Assembly: GCA_944383455.1 (NCBI GenBank)
Contig: CALWPP010000001.1
Coordinates: 1-64,000, forward strand
Origin: an uncultured Peptostreptococcaceae bacterium
Lineage (GTDB): Bacteria > Bacillota > Clostridia > Peptostreptococcales > Peptostreptococcaceae
DNA length: 64,000 bases
Direction: 5' to 3'
Below, one piece after another: positions 28,131-37,100 of this stretch (within the stretch, counting starts at the first letter, position 1; every line of letters begins with the position of its first letter). Under the pieces are notes generated by a model. That model made no database searches. It was given only the letters and a program-made list of their open reading frames with translations, and had not been told where the DNA came from. The translations under genes and the position numbers were made by a program.

Positions 28131-29231
28131 TTATTTATTTCTATTAATATTTAATACTCTTTTATTTTTTGATAGCTTAACTAAATATTCTTCTATTCCC
28201 CTAATTATTAGACCACTTAAAATTATAACCCCTAAAATACCTGATATAGGATAAATCATATTTACAAGCATAGAAAAAGAAAGTCTTGAAAATATTAAAG
28301 ATAAAAAAGTAAAAATAGTTGCTATAATATTAAATTTTTTAGTTTTTTCAATTGAAAAACTAGAACAAATACTCCATAAAAGTGGTGTTGCAGTTGTATA
28401 TATTCCTAAAATAAGTATTACTGAAAAAATAATTCCAACTATATTTGAAATTTCTTTTGCCATAAAAAGAGTTGGAATTTCTTTTATGTAAATATTTTTT
28501 ATATCACTCATTATAGCCAGATTTAAAATCATAGCAGAAACCATAAATAAAGCTCCACCTATAATTCCACCATAAATACAACTTTTTTTATTATTCGCAC
28601 TTTTTCCAACTCCAACTAAAAATGGTGCTACCAAAACTAAATTAAGACCAGTATACATTATAGAACCTAAGTACCAATTTACTCCAGCTTTATTTAACTT
28701 TATAACTTGTAAGTTTTCATTTATTATAAAAAGATTTTCATAGTTTTTAAAAATAGTTATTAAACCAATTCCTATAGAAAAAATAGATATTAGAGGACCA
28801 ATATTACCAAGTATATTAATTATTTTATTCATACCCAAAACCACAGAAATAAGTGATAATAAAGCAATAATTAATGAGCCTATCTCTTTTTGTATACCAT
28901 AGTACTGACTAATAGATGCACCAGCACCAGAAATCATTACAATAAAACTTAAAAAGAAAAGTATTGGCATACAAAGTTTCATAAACTTTCCTAAATAATC
29001 TCCACAAAGATATGTAAAAATATCATTATTTTCTCTGAAGTTTTCGTTTTTACCTATACTAAATAAACTCACACCACAATAACACATAAGTATCATACAA
29101 AAAATATTAGATAAAATACTTACACTTCCATGTGATGAAAAAAACTGCAAAATCTCTTGACCTGTTGCAAACCCCGAACCTATACATATAGAAATATAAG
29201 TTCCTGCAAATTTTAAGCTTTCTTTATTCAT
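28131..29231 (-). CDS. YkvI-family membrane transporter
   Basis: A 366-residue protein with about ten membrane segments. The N-terminal signature GTYISICIGSGFATGQEILQ and GMNKIINILGNIGP match the YkvI family of the APC transporter superfamily. Members are thought to move amino acids or similar small solutes; substrate unknown. Own ribosome site; no obvious operon partner. Confidence 0.82.
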   Translation of the reverse strand: MNKESLKFAGTYISICIGSGFATGQEILQFFSSHGSVSILSNIFCMILMCYCGVSLFSIGKNENFRENNDIFTYLCGDYLGKFMKLCMPILFFLSFIVMISGAGASISQYYGIQKEIGSLIIALLSLISVVLGMNKIINILGNIGPLISIFSIGIGLITIFKNYENLFIINENLQVIKLNKAGVNWYLGSIMYTGLNLVLVAPFLVGVGKSANNKKSCIYGGIIGGALFMVSAMILNLAIMSDIKNIYIKEIPTLFMAKEISNIVGIIFSVILILGIYTTATPLLWSICSSFSIEKTKKFNIIATIFTFLSLIFSRLSFSMLVNMIYPISGILGVIILSGLIIRGIEEYLVKLSKNKRVLNINRNK

Positions 29232-29274
29232 AAGTTAACCTCCATACTTTTTAAAAAAGTATATGAGATAAAAA

Positions 29275-29303
29275 AATATGGCATTCTTAAAGAAAGCCAT
29301 ATT
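29275..29303 (-). terminator. Terminator after the MATE gene
   Basis: AATATGGC...GCCATATT hairpin followed by TTTTTT on the minus strand, past the MATE stop. Confidence 0.8.
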
Positions 29304-29321
29304 TTATATATTTTTTATAAA

Positions 29322-30665
29322 TTAACCATGTTTAATTTCTTTTGATAACATATTCGATATTAAGAATAAAGATAAAGTAATCATTATAACATCTGTTATA
29401 GGTTGGGCATAAATAAATCCGTTAAATCCAAAAAATTTATTTAATAATATTATAAGCGGAATATATAATAGCCCTTGTCTTGATATTGATAAAATAGTTG
29501 ATAATACTGCTTTTCCAAGAGATTGTGAAGTTACTGTTGCTATCATTTGTCCTCCAATAAACGGTAAAGACAATAAAAGCACTTTTAGTATTATACTACC
29601 TTCTTTTACGACATCATTATCACTTATAAAAGTTCTTATTATATTTTCTGAGAATAAATAAAAAATTATAGCTAAAATAATTCCTATAATAGTTGTCATA
29701 GTTACAGATTTTTTTACAGCTTCCTTTACTCTATCTAAATTATTAGCACCATAATTAAATCCTATAAAAGGTTGAGTACCAGACGAAAACCCTATAAATA
29801 TGAAAGTTCCTATCATCATAACCTTCATAGCAACACCAATTCCAGCAACTGTTAAAGTTCCATAAGTTATTGCAATATTATTTGAAACTACGTTTGCAAC
29901 TCCCATAAGCATTTGATTTAGTGACCCTGGTATTCCAATTTTAAAAATTTCACCAAGAATAACTTTATCATAAATCATGTAGTTTTTATTTATTTTAAGT
30001 ATTGACTTACCAGAAATAAAACAACTTAAATAATAAATTAAACTAACTGAATATCCGATAATAGTTGCAATTGCCGCACCTTTTATACCCATATTGAAAG
30101 TAAATATGAAAACTGGGTCAAGTATAATATTTAAAATAGTTCCTGTCATCATACCTCTAACGAATGTTTTCATATCACCTTCAGATCTTATAATCTGTCC
30201 TAAAGTAAAACTTCCTATAACAGTTATAGAACCCAAAAACATTATCTTTACATATTCATAGGTATAATTATAGACTTCATCACTTGTACCAAGTAATTTT
30301 ACTATTCTTGAACAAAATAAAACTCCAAAAATAGTTACTATTAATGAAAAAATCACAACTAACATAAAAGAAATAGAAGCAGTTTTGTTTGCATTTTCGT
30401 AATCTTTCTTTCCTAAACATCTTGATATATAAGATGCTGCACCTGTACCTATTATATTAGCTATTGCCATAAGTAAAACAAAAACAGGAAAAGCAATATT
30501 TGCTGCTGCTAATTGATTAGGGTCTTCTAGTCTTCCTATAAAGTATGTGTCAACTAAATTATAAAAAACTTGCATCATCATTCCCATAATCATCGGGATA
30601 GATAATTTAAGTAATGCTTTTGTTACATCTTCTTTTTCAAGAAGATTAAGTCTACTTTCATTCAA
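29322..30665 (-). CDS. MATE family multidrug/cation efflux transporter
   Basis: A ~447-residue, twelve-helix antiporter of the MATE family, MepA-like. It begins NESRLNLLEKEDVTKALLKL and has the typical PMIMGMMMQVFYNLVDTYFIG and repeated QPFIGFNYGA. I place the start at the TTG at 30665 because AGAAGG stands 8 bases ahead; the frame itself opens 9 bases earlier at a GTG inside that site. Substrate unknown. It is 25 bp downstream of hsmA on the same strand and could be co-regulated. Confidence 0.9.
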   Translation of the reverse strand: MNESRLNLLEKEDVTKALLKLSIPMIMGMMMQVFYNLVDTYFIGRLEDPNQLAAANIAFPVFVLLMAIANIIGTGAASYISRCLGKKDYENANKTASISFMLVVIFSLIVTIFGVLFCSRIVKLLGTSDEVYNYTYEYVKIMFLGSITVIGSFTLGQIIRSEGDMKTFVRGMMTGTILNIILDPVFIFTFNMGIKGAAIATIIGYSVSLIYYLSCFISGKSILKINKNYMIYDKVILGEIFKIGIPGSLNQMLMGVANVVSNNIAITYGTLTVAGIGVAMKVMMIGTFIFIGFSSGTQPFIGFNYGANNLDRVKEAVKKSVTMTTIIGIILAIIFYLFSENIIRTFISDNDVVKEGSIILKVLLLSLPFIGGQMIATVTSQSLGKAVLSTILSISRQGLLYIPLIILLNKFFGFNGFIYAQPITDVIMITLSLFLISNMLSKEIKHG

Positions 30666-30690
30666 ATAAAACACCTTCTTTTAATTATTT

Positions 30691-31083
30691 TTATTTCATT
30701 CCTATCATAACACCTATACCATATGGTATTAACCATATTAACCAAACAAGTATACTAAATTTATGAAATGACTCTTGCTTTTTCTCATCTTTTTTGTACA
30801 GTACCCAAGTTGCCCATACTACATGAAATAACATTAAAAATATTGCTAATGCCCCTGTAAATCCATGAAGTGCTTGAGAAGATTGAGATATATCAGTATT
30901 ACCTTGTTTTGCTATACTACTCATAGTTAATGTTCCTACTGTATCACATAATAAACCTAGATAAAATATAACTACATGATGCTTTTTTAATATTTTATCC
31001 TTTCGCTCCCAAAATACACCTAAAGTATAAAATACTAGCGCTAAGCTAATAATAACTATTGCAAATATTAATTTTGTACTCAT
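30691..31083 (-). CDS. hsmA: HsmA-like four-TM membrane protein (TIGR03987)
   Basis: A ~130-residue protein with four membrane helices. Motifs LGLLCDTVGTLTMSSIA, ALHGFTGALAIFLMLFHVVWA and several membrane-side His match TIGR03987. In C. difficile the homologue HsmA binds heme and, with its MarR regulator HsmR, protects against heme and oxidative stress. I start at the ATG at 31083 (MSTKLIFA); the ATG at 31095 lies in the GGAGGT ribosome site. The adjacent MarR gene supports the assignment. Confidence 0.8.
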   Translation of the reverse strand: MSTKLIFAIVIISLALVFYTLGVFWERKDKILKKHHVVIFYLGLLCDTVGTLTMSSIAKQGNTDISQSSQALHGFTGALAIFLMLFHVVWATWVLYKKDEKKQESFHKFSILVWLIWLIPYGIGVMIGMK

Positions 31084-31100
31084 ATTTACCTCCATTATTT

Positions 31101-31116
31101 AGTTTGCATGCAAACT
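31101..31116 (-). promoter_or_regulatory. Palindromic operator ahead of hsmA
   Basis: The perfect 16-base palindrome AGTTTGCATGCAAACT lies between the MarR gene and hsmA, 17 bases above the hsmA start. It is a likely binding site of the adjacent MarR regulator (inference). Confidence 0.6.
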
Positions 31117-31161
31117 ATCACTTTAGAAAAAACTATATTATTATAGTAAAATTATCAAGTA

Positions 31162-31587
31162 TTATTTATTCATTTTATTTTTTAATAGTTTTAAACTACT
31201 TATAATTACTTTATTTTCTTCTTCCGTCATCTCAGAAAAAATATTATTAAATATTTCTTCCATCTGCCCTCTAAAATTATTTACAAATTCTATACCCTTA
31301 GTAGAAAAACTTATATACGTGTTTCTTTTATCAAAGTCATATTTTACCTTTTTTATATAGTCTGTTTTTTCTAAACGATTTACTATCCCAGAAACTGTTC
31401 CTTTTGACAAATGAAGTTCATCACAAAGTTTAGTTATATTTACCTCTTTATTATGTGCAATTATCTTTAGTACCATAATTTGTTGATGTGTTAGACCACT
31501 ATCTCCTAAACTTTCTTCTATTTTGTACATAGATTTTAGATATATTTCTTTTATTAACATTAGAATTTCAAGTGAATTATTTTTCAA
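31162..31587 (-). CDS. hsmR: MarR-family regulator (HsmR-like)
   Basis: A 141-residue winged-helix repressor. The HTH is NITKLCDELHLSKGTVSGIVNRL, followed by the wing KVKYDFDKRNTYISFS; dimerisation helices lie at both ends. Start is a TTG preceded by GGAGATG. Being directly upstream of the HsmA-type gene it is probably the heme-responsive repressor of the pair; the name rests on context. Confidence 0.78.
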   Translation of the reverse strand: MKNNSLEILMLIKEIYLKSMYKIEESLGDSGLTHQQIMVLKIIAHNKEVNITKLCDELHLSKGTVSGIVNRLEKTDYIKKVKYDFDKRNTYISFSTKGIEFVNNFRGQMEEIFNNIFSEMTEEENKVIISSLKLLKNKMNK

Positions 31588-31619
31588 TTTATATCATCTC
31601 CATATTTTTAAAATAAAAG

Positions 31620-32055
31620 TTAACTATTTATTTTTATACCTAATTTATCATATAATTCTATAATTATAGTAGCTATCTCGTCTTTTTTTTTTTGATATTT
31701 GCTTTGTTAATCTGTTGTATTCTTCAGAATATTTTTTTAGATTGATTCTCTCATCTAACATATTATACACTTCTTTTGAAACTTCTATTATCTTATCGTT
31801 AAGCATATTTATACTTTCATCATCAGTTTTAAATTTTGTAATACTTTTTATAAACTCATTAAACTTTTATTTATCTTCTAAATCACTATTTTCCTTTAAA
31901 TCTTCAGCTTTTAAATAAACACTCTCTATTGTGTCTTTAATCGTTGTAGTTAGCTTAGCTACGTATTCATTGTTAGTTAATTTTTCACTACTTTCACCAC
32001 AACCGACTGATAATAGTGATAATCCTATAATATATACTATTAATAATTTTCTCAT
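31620..32055 (-). pseudogene. Lipoprotein, broken by a stop codon and a poly-A frameshift
   Basis: The 5' part (31867-32055) encodes a lipoprotein signal peptide (LLIVYIIGLSLLSVGCGES, lipobox SVGC) and ends after 62 codons at TAA. The same frame continues past it as KFNEFIKSITKFKTDDES and NLKKYSEEYNRLTKQIS. In a run of eleven A (31683-31693) a one-base shift is needed to continue as KKDEIATIIIELYDKLGIKI and reach the natural TAA at 31620. Restored length is ~145 residues. Two independent lesions argue for decay. Family not recognised. Confidence 0.75.
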
Positions 32056-32084
32056 AAAAACACCCCTATTTATATAATTACATA

Positions 32085-32114
32085 ATTATATAAAAATAAT
32101 ATGTAATTTGACAA
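32085..32114 (-). promoter_or_regulatory. Promoter of the broken lipoprotein gene
   Basis: On the minus strand TTGTCA, 18 bases and TATAAT, about 30 bases above the ATG. The rest of 32115-32336 is AT-rich and I see no gene or RNA in it. Confidence 0.6.
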
Positions 32115-32336
32115 TATTATATATCTTTATACAATTATGAGTTATTATTTATAGATATTTCACTCTAAAACTTAAATTGACTTACTAATAATATTCTTTA
32201 TAATTTTATTTCATAAATTTCTCTCTATCTCATAATTGTTTTATATACTTATTTTTATTTATTATATTATACTTATAATTATTTTACAATATATACTAAA
32301 ATTCGATATATAATTTATTTTATTAATTCTATAAAA

Positions 32337-32363
32337 AAATAGAGTGTATCTCACACTCTATTT
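32337..32363 (-). terminator. Terminator after the maltose acetyltransferase gene
   Basis: AAATAGAGTGT/ACACTCTATTT hairpin followed by T-run on the minus strand. Confidence 0.75.
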
Positions 32364-32364
32364 T

Positions 32365-32917
32365 TTATAAATTCTTTATAACTCTACAAGGGTTTCCAAC
32401 TGCTACTGAGTTATCTGGTATATCTTTTGTTACAACACTACCAGAACCTATAACAACATTTTTTCCAATTTTTACACCAGGATTTATTATACTTCCTCCA
32501 CCAATCCAAGAGTTATCCCCTATTTCTATTTCATAAGCAAATTCAAGTCCTGAATTTCTAGTATCAACATCAAGTGGATGACCTGCAGTAAAAATACTTA
32601 CATTTGGACCTATTAATACATTTTTTCCAATAGTTACTTTATTACAGTCAAGAATGGTTAGATTAAAGTTTGCATATGAGTTTTCACCCCAAAAAATATT
32701 ATATCCATAGTCACATCTAAAAGGAAGCTCTATGTATACATTGTCTTCAACCTTCCCAAAAAGTTCTTTCATAACAGAGTTTCTTTTTTCTGTTTCTATA
32801 ATTTCTAAACTGTTAAACTCTTTAACTAATTTTCTAGCATTAGCCCTTTCATTTACTAATTTCTTTATCAAATCCAAGGTACAACTCACCTTTTAACATT
32901 TTTTCCTTTTCAGTCAT
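32365..32917 (-). pseudogene. maa: Maltose O-acetyltransferase, frameshifted
   Basis: The catalytic part (32365-32889 frame, ~174 codons) is an intact left-handed beta-helix acetyltransferase of the Maa/NodL type (NVLIGPNVSIFTAGHPLD, IGDNSWIGGGSIINPGVKIG). The proper N-terminus, MTEKEKMLKGELYLGFDKE, lies in a different frame, starting at the ATG at 32917 with GTGGGAG ahead. One extra A in the AAA at 32860-32862 separates the two. Removing it gives FDKELVNERANARKL, the family sequence. It follows a broken glucosidase copy by overlap. Confidence 0.8.
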
Positions 32918-32929
32918 AATTAACTCCCA

Positions 32930-33430
32930 CTAATATAATTTATAGATTATAGCTTCATAAGGTCTTAGATTTAATTCTTTTAAGTTAGTTTGTGAATCAC
33001 TATAATTACTTAAAAGTATCTCTAATTTATTATAACTTCCTTCATAAGAAAATACTTCATTATTTTGATAAAAGTTAGCTACAATAAGAAGTTTATCGTC
33101 TCTTAGAGTTCTTTCATAGGCAAATATTGATTTATGATTTTCGTATAAAAGATTAAAATCTCCATATACTACTACTTCGTTTTCTTTTCTTAGTGATATT
33201 AGTTTTTTGTAGTGGTAAAAAATTGAGTTTTTATTTTCTAAATTATTTTTTACGTTTATATGATTATAGTTTTTATTTATATCTATCTAAGTCGTTTTTT
33301 CGCTAAATCCTCCATAAATAGAATCATCCCACTGCATTGGAGTTCTAGCGTTGTCTCTTCCTTTTTTATATATTGATTTCATTATTTCTTCGTTAGTATA
33401 ACCATTTTCAATCTTTCTCTGTACATAAAA
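32930..33430 (-). pseudogene. C-terminal remnant of a second GH13 alpha-glucosidase
   Basis: This encodes about the last third of an oligo-1,6-glucosidase-like enzyme: GYTNEEIMKSIYKKGRDNA, then RTPMQWDDSIYGGFSEKTT, then an in-frame TAG where the family has Trp. It continues as IDINKNYNHINVKNN and FAYERTLRDDKLLIVANF, and ends in TAG at 32930. The catalytic TIM barrel is missing; the segment follows the intact glucosidase gene directly. Likely a former tandem paralogue that was deleted and then mutated. Confidence 0.85.
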
Positions 33431-33446
33431 TAAATCATATACTTTC

Positions 33447-35117
33447 TTAATATAAGTAAACTTTATATACTCTACATTCCCAAGGTTTTAATTCTAAAGT
33501 TTTAGTTTTCTTATGTGATTTAACTTCATAATTTGTTAGCAATAAATTATCAAAGTCTAACTCATCTTTTTCTATATAATCAACTTTATCATCAGTTAAA
33601 TTACATATTATTATAAACTTTTCATCACCTAAGACTCTTTCATAAGCGTATATTTTGTCACTATCTTCCATTAATAAATTACACTTACCATAAACTAAAG
33701 CTTCGTTTTCTTTTCTTAGTTTAATCATTTTTTTGTAGAAATTAAGTATAGAGTCTTCATCATTTTCTTGAGATTTAACATTTATCTCTTTGTAGTTTGG
33801 ATTTATATAAAACCATAATTTATCGCTTTCACTAAATCCTCCATTTTTTGAACTATCCCACTGCATAACAGTTCTTGAGTTATCTCTTGATGATTTATTT
33901 ATTTTATCTAAAATTTCATCAGGTGATAATCCTTTTTCAATATCTTCAAAGTATCTATTTTTAGTCCCAACATCATCAAATTCATCAATACTACTTAATG
34001 TAATATTAGTCATACCTATTTCTTGCCCTTGGTATATAAAAGGAGTTCCTTGTTGTAAGAAGTAAGATAATCCTATTGATTTTGCACTTTCTTTTAAATA
34101 TTCTTTTTCATTTCCCCAGTTTGAAACTGCTCTTACTACATCGTGATTTTCTATATAAAGTGCATTCCATCCCTTGTTATAAAGTGCATCTTGCCAGTTT
34201 TGCATCTCTTTTTTGTATTTTAATATATCAAATTTCTTTTCGTTGTCTTCTCTCCAAAGTTCAATATGACCAAATTGAAATACCATATTAAACTTTCCTT
34301 CTTCTTCTCCAACCCATTCAAGACAGTTATCACTAGTTACTCCATTAGCTTCTCCAACAGTCATAATATCATATTTATCAAAAGTTTCTTCTTTTAATTC
34401 TTTTAGATATTTCTGAATTCCATCAACATTCATCATCTTATCAAAACAAGGAACGTAATCTAGTTTATCAGGATTTTCCATATCTAAAAGACCTTCTTCT
34501 TTTTTGATATGACTTATTGCATCAACTCTAAACCCATCAATACCTTTATCTAACCACCAATTTATCATTTCATAAAGTGCATATCTAACATCTTTGTTTT
34601 CCCAATTTAAATCAGGTTGTCTTTTTGAGAATAAATGAAGGAAATATTCATTAGTATCTTCATCATATTCCCAAGCAGAACCTTTAAATATACTCTCCCA
34701 GTTATTTGGTTCTTTGTTACCTTTTCCTTCTCTCCAGATATACCAATCTCTTTTTTCACTATTTTTTGATGATTTTGATTCTATAAACCATTCGTGTTCA
34801 TCTGATGTATGGTTTATAACTAAATCTATTATTAGTTTCATCCCTCTTTTATGAACTTCATCTAATAGTTCATCAAAATCTTTCATAGTACCAAATTCGT
34901 CCATTATACCTTTATAATCACTTATATCATATCCATTATCATCATTAGGTGATTTATACATTGGACATATCCATATAACATCAATTCCTAAATCCTTCAG
35001 GTAATCAAGTTTATCTACTATCCCTTTTAAATCTCCTATTCCATCATTATTACTATCTTTAAAGCTTCTTGGGTATATTTGATACCCAATAGCTTCTTTC
35101 CACCACTTTTTAGTCAT
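33447..35117 (-). CDS. Alpha-glucosidase, GH13 (oligo-1,6-glucosidase/trehalose-6-P hydrolase type)
   Basis: A 556-residue intracellular glycosidase. It starts KKWWKEAIGYQIYPRSFKDS and carries DLVINHTSDEH, nucleophile Asp in GFRVDAISHI, acid/base Glu in TVGEANGV and Asp in ENHDVVRAV. The C-terminal beta domain is complete. The motif pattern suits enzymes cleaving small alpha-glucosides or their phosphates; TreC and MalL types cannot be separated by eye. GAGGTG precedes the ATG. It lies downstream of a PTS EIIB remnant and upstream of two pseudogenes. Confidence 0.9.
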   Translation of the reverse strand: MTKKWWKEAIGYQIYPRSFKDSNNDGIGDLKGIVDKLDYLKDLGIDVIWICPMYKSPNDDNGYDISDYKGIMDEFGTMKDFDELLDEVHKRGMKLIIDLVINHTSDEHEWFIESKSSKNSEKRDWYIWREGKGNKEPNNWESIFKGSAWEYDEDTNEYFLHLFSKRQPDLNWENKDVRYALYEMINWWLDKGIDGFRVDAISHIKKEEGLLDMENPDKLDYVPCFDKMMNVDGIQKYLKELKEETFDKYDIMTVGEANGVTSDNCLEWVGEEEGKFNMVFQFGHIELWREDNEKKFDILKYKKEMQNWQDALYNKGWNALYIENHDVVRAVSNWGNEKEYLKESAKSIGLSYFLQQGTPFIYQGQEIGMTNITLSSIDEFDDVGTKNRYFEDIEKGLSPDEILDKINKSSRDNSRTVMQWDSSKNGGFSESDKLWFYINPNYKEINVKSQENDEDSILNFYKKMIKLRKENEALVYGKCNLLMEDSDKIYAYERVLGDEKFIIICNLTDDKVDYIEKDELDFDNLLLTNYEVKSHKKTKTLELKPWECRVYKVYLY

Positions 35118-35147
35118 AAAACACCTCTTTAAGTAAGTTTAGTTATA

Positions 35148-35501
35148 TTAAAAAAATATACTTTTTTTATAATAATATACTATAATTTTTGATACTAATC
35201 CTCTTGACTCATTACCTTTTATTCTATCATTATCGTCTTGTGAAACACCTAACTTTAATAAACCTTTGTACATTTCATTTACATAATTACCAACTATTTC
35301 TTGCAATTGATCTTGATGCCAATTAATTCCTGAAACTTTTGGCAACTCTTTTATTACACTTTCATTTATTTTATATTTATCTTCTAGATAAAATCTTAGC
35401 CTAGTCATGAAATGAAAAAACTTTTTTATATTTTCTTTTCCTCCTAATGCATTTAATAATTTCTTGTAGTCATGAGCATAATCTTTTTTCAATTCAACCA
35501 C
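35148..35501 (-). pseudogene. PTS EIIB(C) remnant, alpha-glucoside/trehalose type
   Basis: A 117-residue product resembling the EIIB domain of glucose-family permeases: NALGGKENI, then HFMTRLRF where the family has HCxTRLRF, then the divergent QEIVGNYVNEMY. The phosphorylated cysteine is replaced by Phe, the sequence ends in a non-homologous tail (VYYYKKSIFF), and the whole EIIC membrane domain is missing. It cannot transport. Start codon is a GTG with poor ribosome site. Once the uptake system for the glucosidase, by position. Confidence 0.75.
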
Positions 35502-35554
35502 ACATTTTTTCTTATGTTTGATAAAATTTCAATAATGTTATCATTTGCACATTC

Positions 35555-35584
35555 ATTATACAATATAAATATAATTTTGCGCAA
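35555..35584 (-). promoter_or_regulatory. Promoter of the alpha-glucoside locus
   Basis: On the minus strand TTGCGC, 18 bases and TATAAT. The -35 lies in AACGGTTGCGCAA, which resembles LacI/CcpA-type operator halves; this reading is tentative. Confidence 0.45.
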
Positions 35585-35727
35585 CCGTTTTTTTATTTTT
35601 TCATACTTATATAATAAATAATTTTTATAATGTCCTTTTGTACAAAAGAAATGAAAAATTAAAATAGGAATTTAATTCTATGATTTAAAAATAAGATTTA
35701 CGGTAAAATTAATTATTGTAATTAAAA

Positions 35728-35755
35728 AAAGTCGCAAAATCATTTTCGCGACTTT
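35728..35755 (-). terminator. Terminator after the ThrE-type exporter genes
   Basis: AAAGTCGC...GCGACTTT followed by TTTT on the minus strand, overlapping the stop of the YjjB-like gene. Confidence 0.8.
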
Positions 35756-36203
35756 AACATTTCTTTTTATTTGTATAATAAGTTCTAAAAAGTGATGATG
35801 CGACAACTACTCCCAAAGAAATAGCTCCACTTGCAAACATCACACTAGCTCCTGTTTGCATAGATAACTGAAAATTACCTTCTATCATATAAAACATAGT
35901 ATTATAAAGTCCAAGACCAGGTATTAATGTTATTATTCCTGGAACTATAAATAATATAGTAGGTTTTTTTAATTTTATTGCAAATATTTCACTTAAAAAT
36001 GATGCTGAAGATGCTGCAAAAAAATTAGAAAGCATAATGTCAACATCCATTCTAACTAATAGTATATATATAATCCACGATATCATTCCATTTAATCCAG
36101 ATATAAATAAAGTTTTCCTTGGTGCATTTAAAAATACTGCAAAGCCACTTGCTGCTAAAAACGAAAATACAATATGTATCCACATTGGCATATCTTCAAC
36201 CAT
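35754..36203 (-). CDS. Threonine/serine exporter, YjjB-like subunit
   Basis: A 149-residue protein with about five membrane helices, matching the C-terminal ThrE half (DUF3815/YjjB): IVPGIITLIPGLGLYNTMF and ALFRTYYTNKK-like end (SSLFRTYYTNKKK). Works with the 261-residue partner encoded just upstream (1-bp overlap) to export threonine, serine or, in some bacteria, succinate. Confidence 0.85.
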   Translation of the reverse strand: MVEDMPMWIHIVFSFLAASGFAVFLNAPRKTLFISGLNGMISWIIYILLVRMDVDIMLSNFFAASSASFLSEIFAIKLKKPTILFIVPGIITLIPGLGLYNTMFYMIEGNFQLSMQTGASVMFASGAISLGVVVASSLFRTYYTNKKKC

Positions 36204-36988
36204 TATAATGTCCCTCCATTTCTAATGTATATATTAATAATAATACCTACACCAGATGCAATAGCTGTTGCAATTATTCCTGCATCAAAAAGTCTTCCAA
36301 GTCCAGACATTAATTCTCCAGAAATCAAATCTCTAACAGCTTTAATAAATGGTACTCCTGGAAGTAAAGGCATTATAGTTCCAACAATAAGCATTTTTGG
36401 AGTATCTAAAATTCCAAGTTCTGTTAAGATAACACCACTTAGTGCTATTGTTATAGATGTTACAAGTATTCCAAAAAGAGGTATTTTAGTTATTTTATCT
36501 ATAATTTCATCTATCCACATTGCAAGCATTGCTGTTATTAAAGTTAAAGTTGCTGTTAGTGCATCATTACCACCAGCTAAAATAGCAAAACTAGCCGAAC
36601 CTATTGCAGTTGCTATATAAGTAGTAATTTTATTGTATGGTCTTTCAATTCCCAAATGTTTAAGTTCAATTAGTGCCTCATCAATACACAAATCTTTGTT
36701 ACTTACAAAACGTCTACTAAAGTCATTTAATAAATCTACCATATTAAGATTTATTTTTCTATTTTTTATAACTTTCATAAAAGTATATCCATCAAATCTA
36801 TCATCAGAAACTATTATAGTAGCAGGAGCTATAAATACATTTATATGATTAAAACCTCTAGATGAACATACTCTTTTTATAGTATCTTCGATTCTTGTAG
36901 TTTCTGCTCCATTTGACAGCATTAACTCCCCTAAAAAGGTTGCAAGTCTTAAAACATCTTTTTTATATCTATGATTTTCACTTTCCAT
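36203..36988 (-). CDS. Threonine/serine exporter, YjjP-like subunit
   Basis: A 261-residue protein matching the N-terminal ThrE half (DUF1212/YjjP). It starts with a cytoplasmic segment including ATFLGELMLSNGAETTRIED, followed by about five membrane helices, with GTIMPLLPGVPFIKAVRDLI. Preceded by AAGGTGGTGA. It overlaps the YjjB-like gene, forming a two-gene operon. Confidence 0.87.
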   Translation of the reverse strand: MESENHRYKKDVLRLATFLGELMLSNGAETTRIEDTIKRVCSSRGFNHINVFIAPATIIVSDDRFDGYTFMKVIKNRKINLNMVDLLNDFSRRFVSNKDLCIDEALIELKHLGIERPYNKITTYIATAIGSASFAILAGGNDALTATLTLITAMLAMWIDEIIDKITKIPLFGILVTSITIALSGVILTELGILDTPKMLIVGTIMPLLPGVPFIKAVRDLISGELMSGLGRLFDAGIIATAIASGVGIIINIYIRNGGTL

Positions 36989-37073
36989 AAAAAATCACCA
37001 CCTTACATTTAATATAGTAGATTATAGCACTAACTTGGTATATATTAAACATTAATTATAAATTTAAATAAAA

Positions 37074-37099
37074 AAATAGTGAGAAAAATCTCACTATTT
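37074..37099 (-). terminator. Terminator after the amino-acid ABC genes
   Basis: AAATAGTGAGA, short loop, TCTCACTATTT followed by T-rich sequence on the minus strand. Confidence 0.75.
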
Positions 37100-37100
37100 G

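Noticed and set aside
32115..32336. Possible small gene in the gap between the lipoprotein remnant and maltose acetyltransferase
   Set aside because: Very AT-rich, frequent stops in all frames, no ribosome site; no support for a feature.
36174..36848. Plus-strand frames opposite the ThrE-type exporter genes
   Set aside because: The minus-strand frames have recognisable membrane domains, start signals and operon overlap; the plus frames have none.
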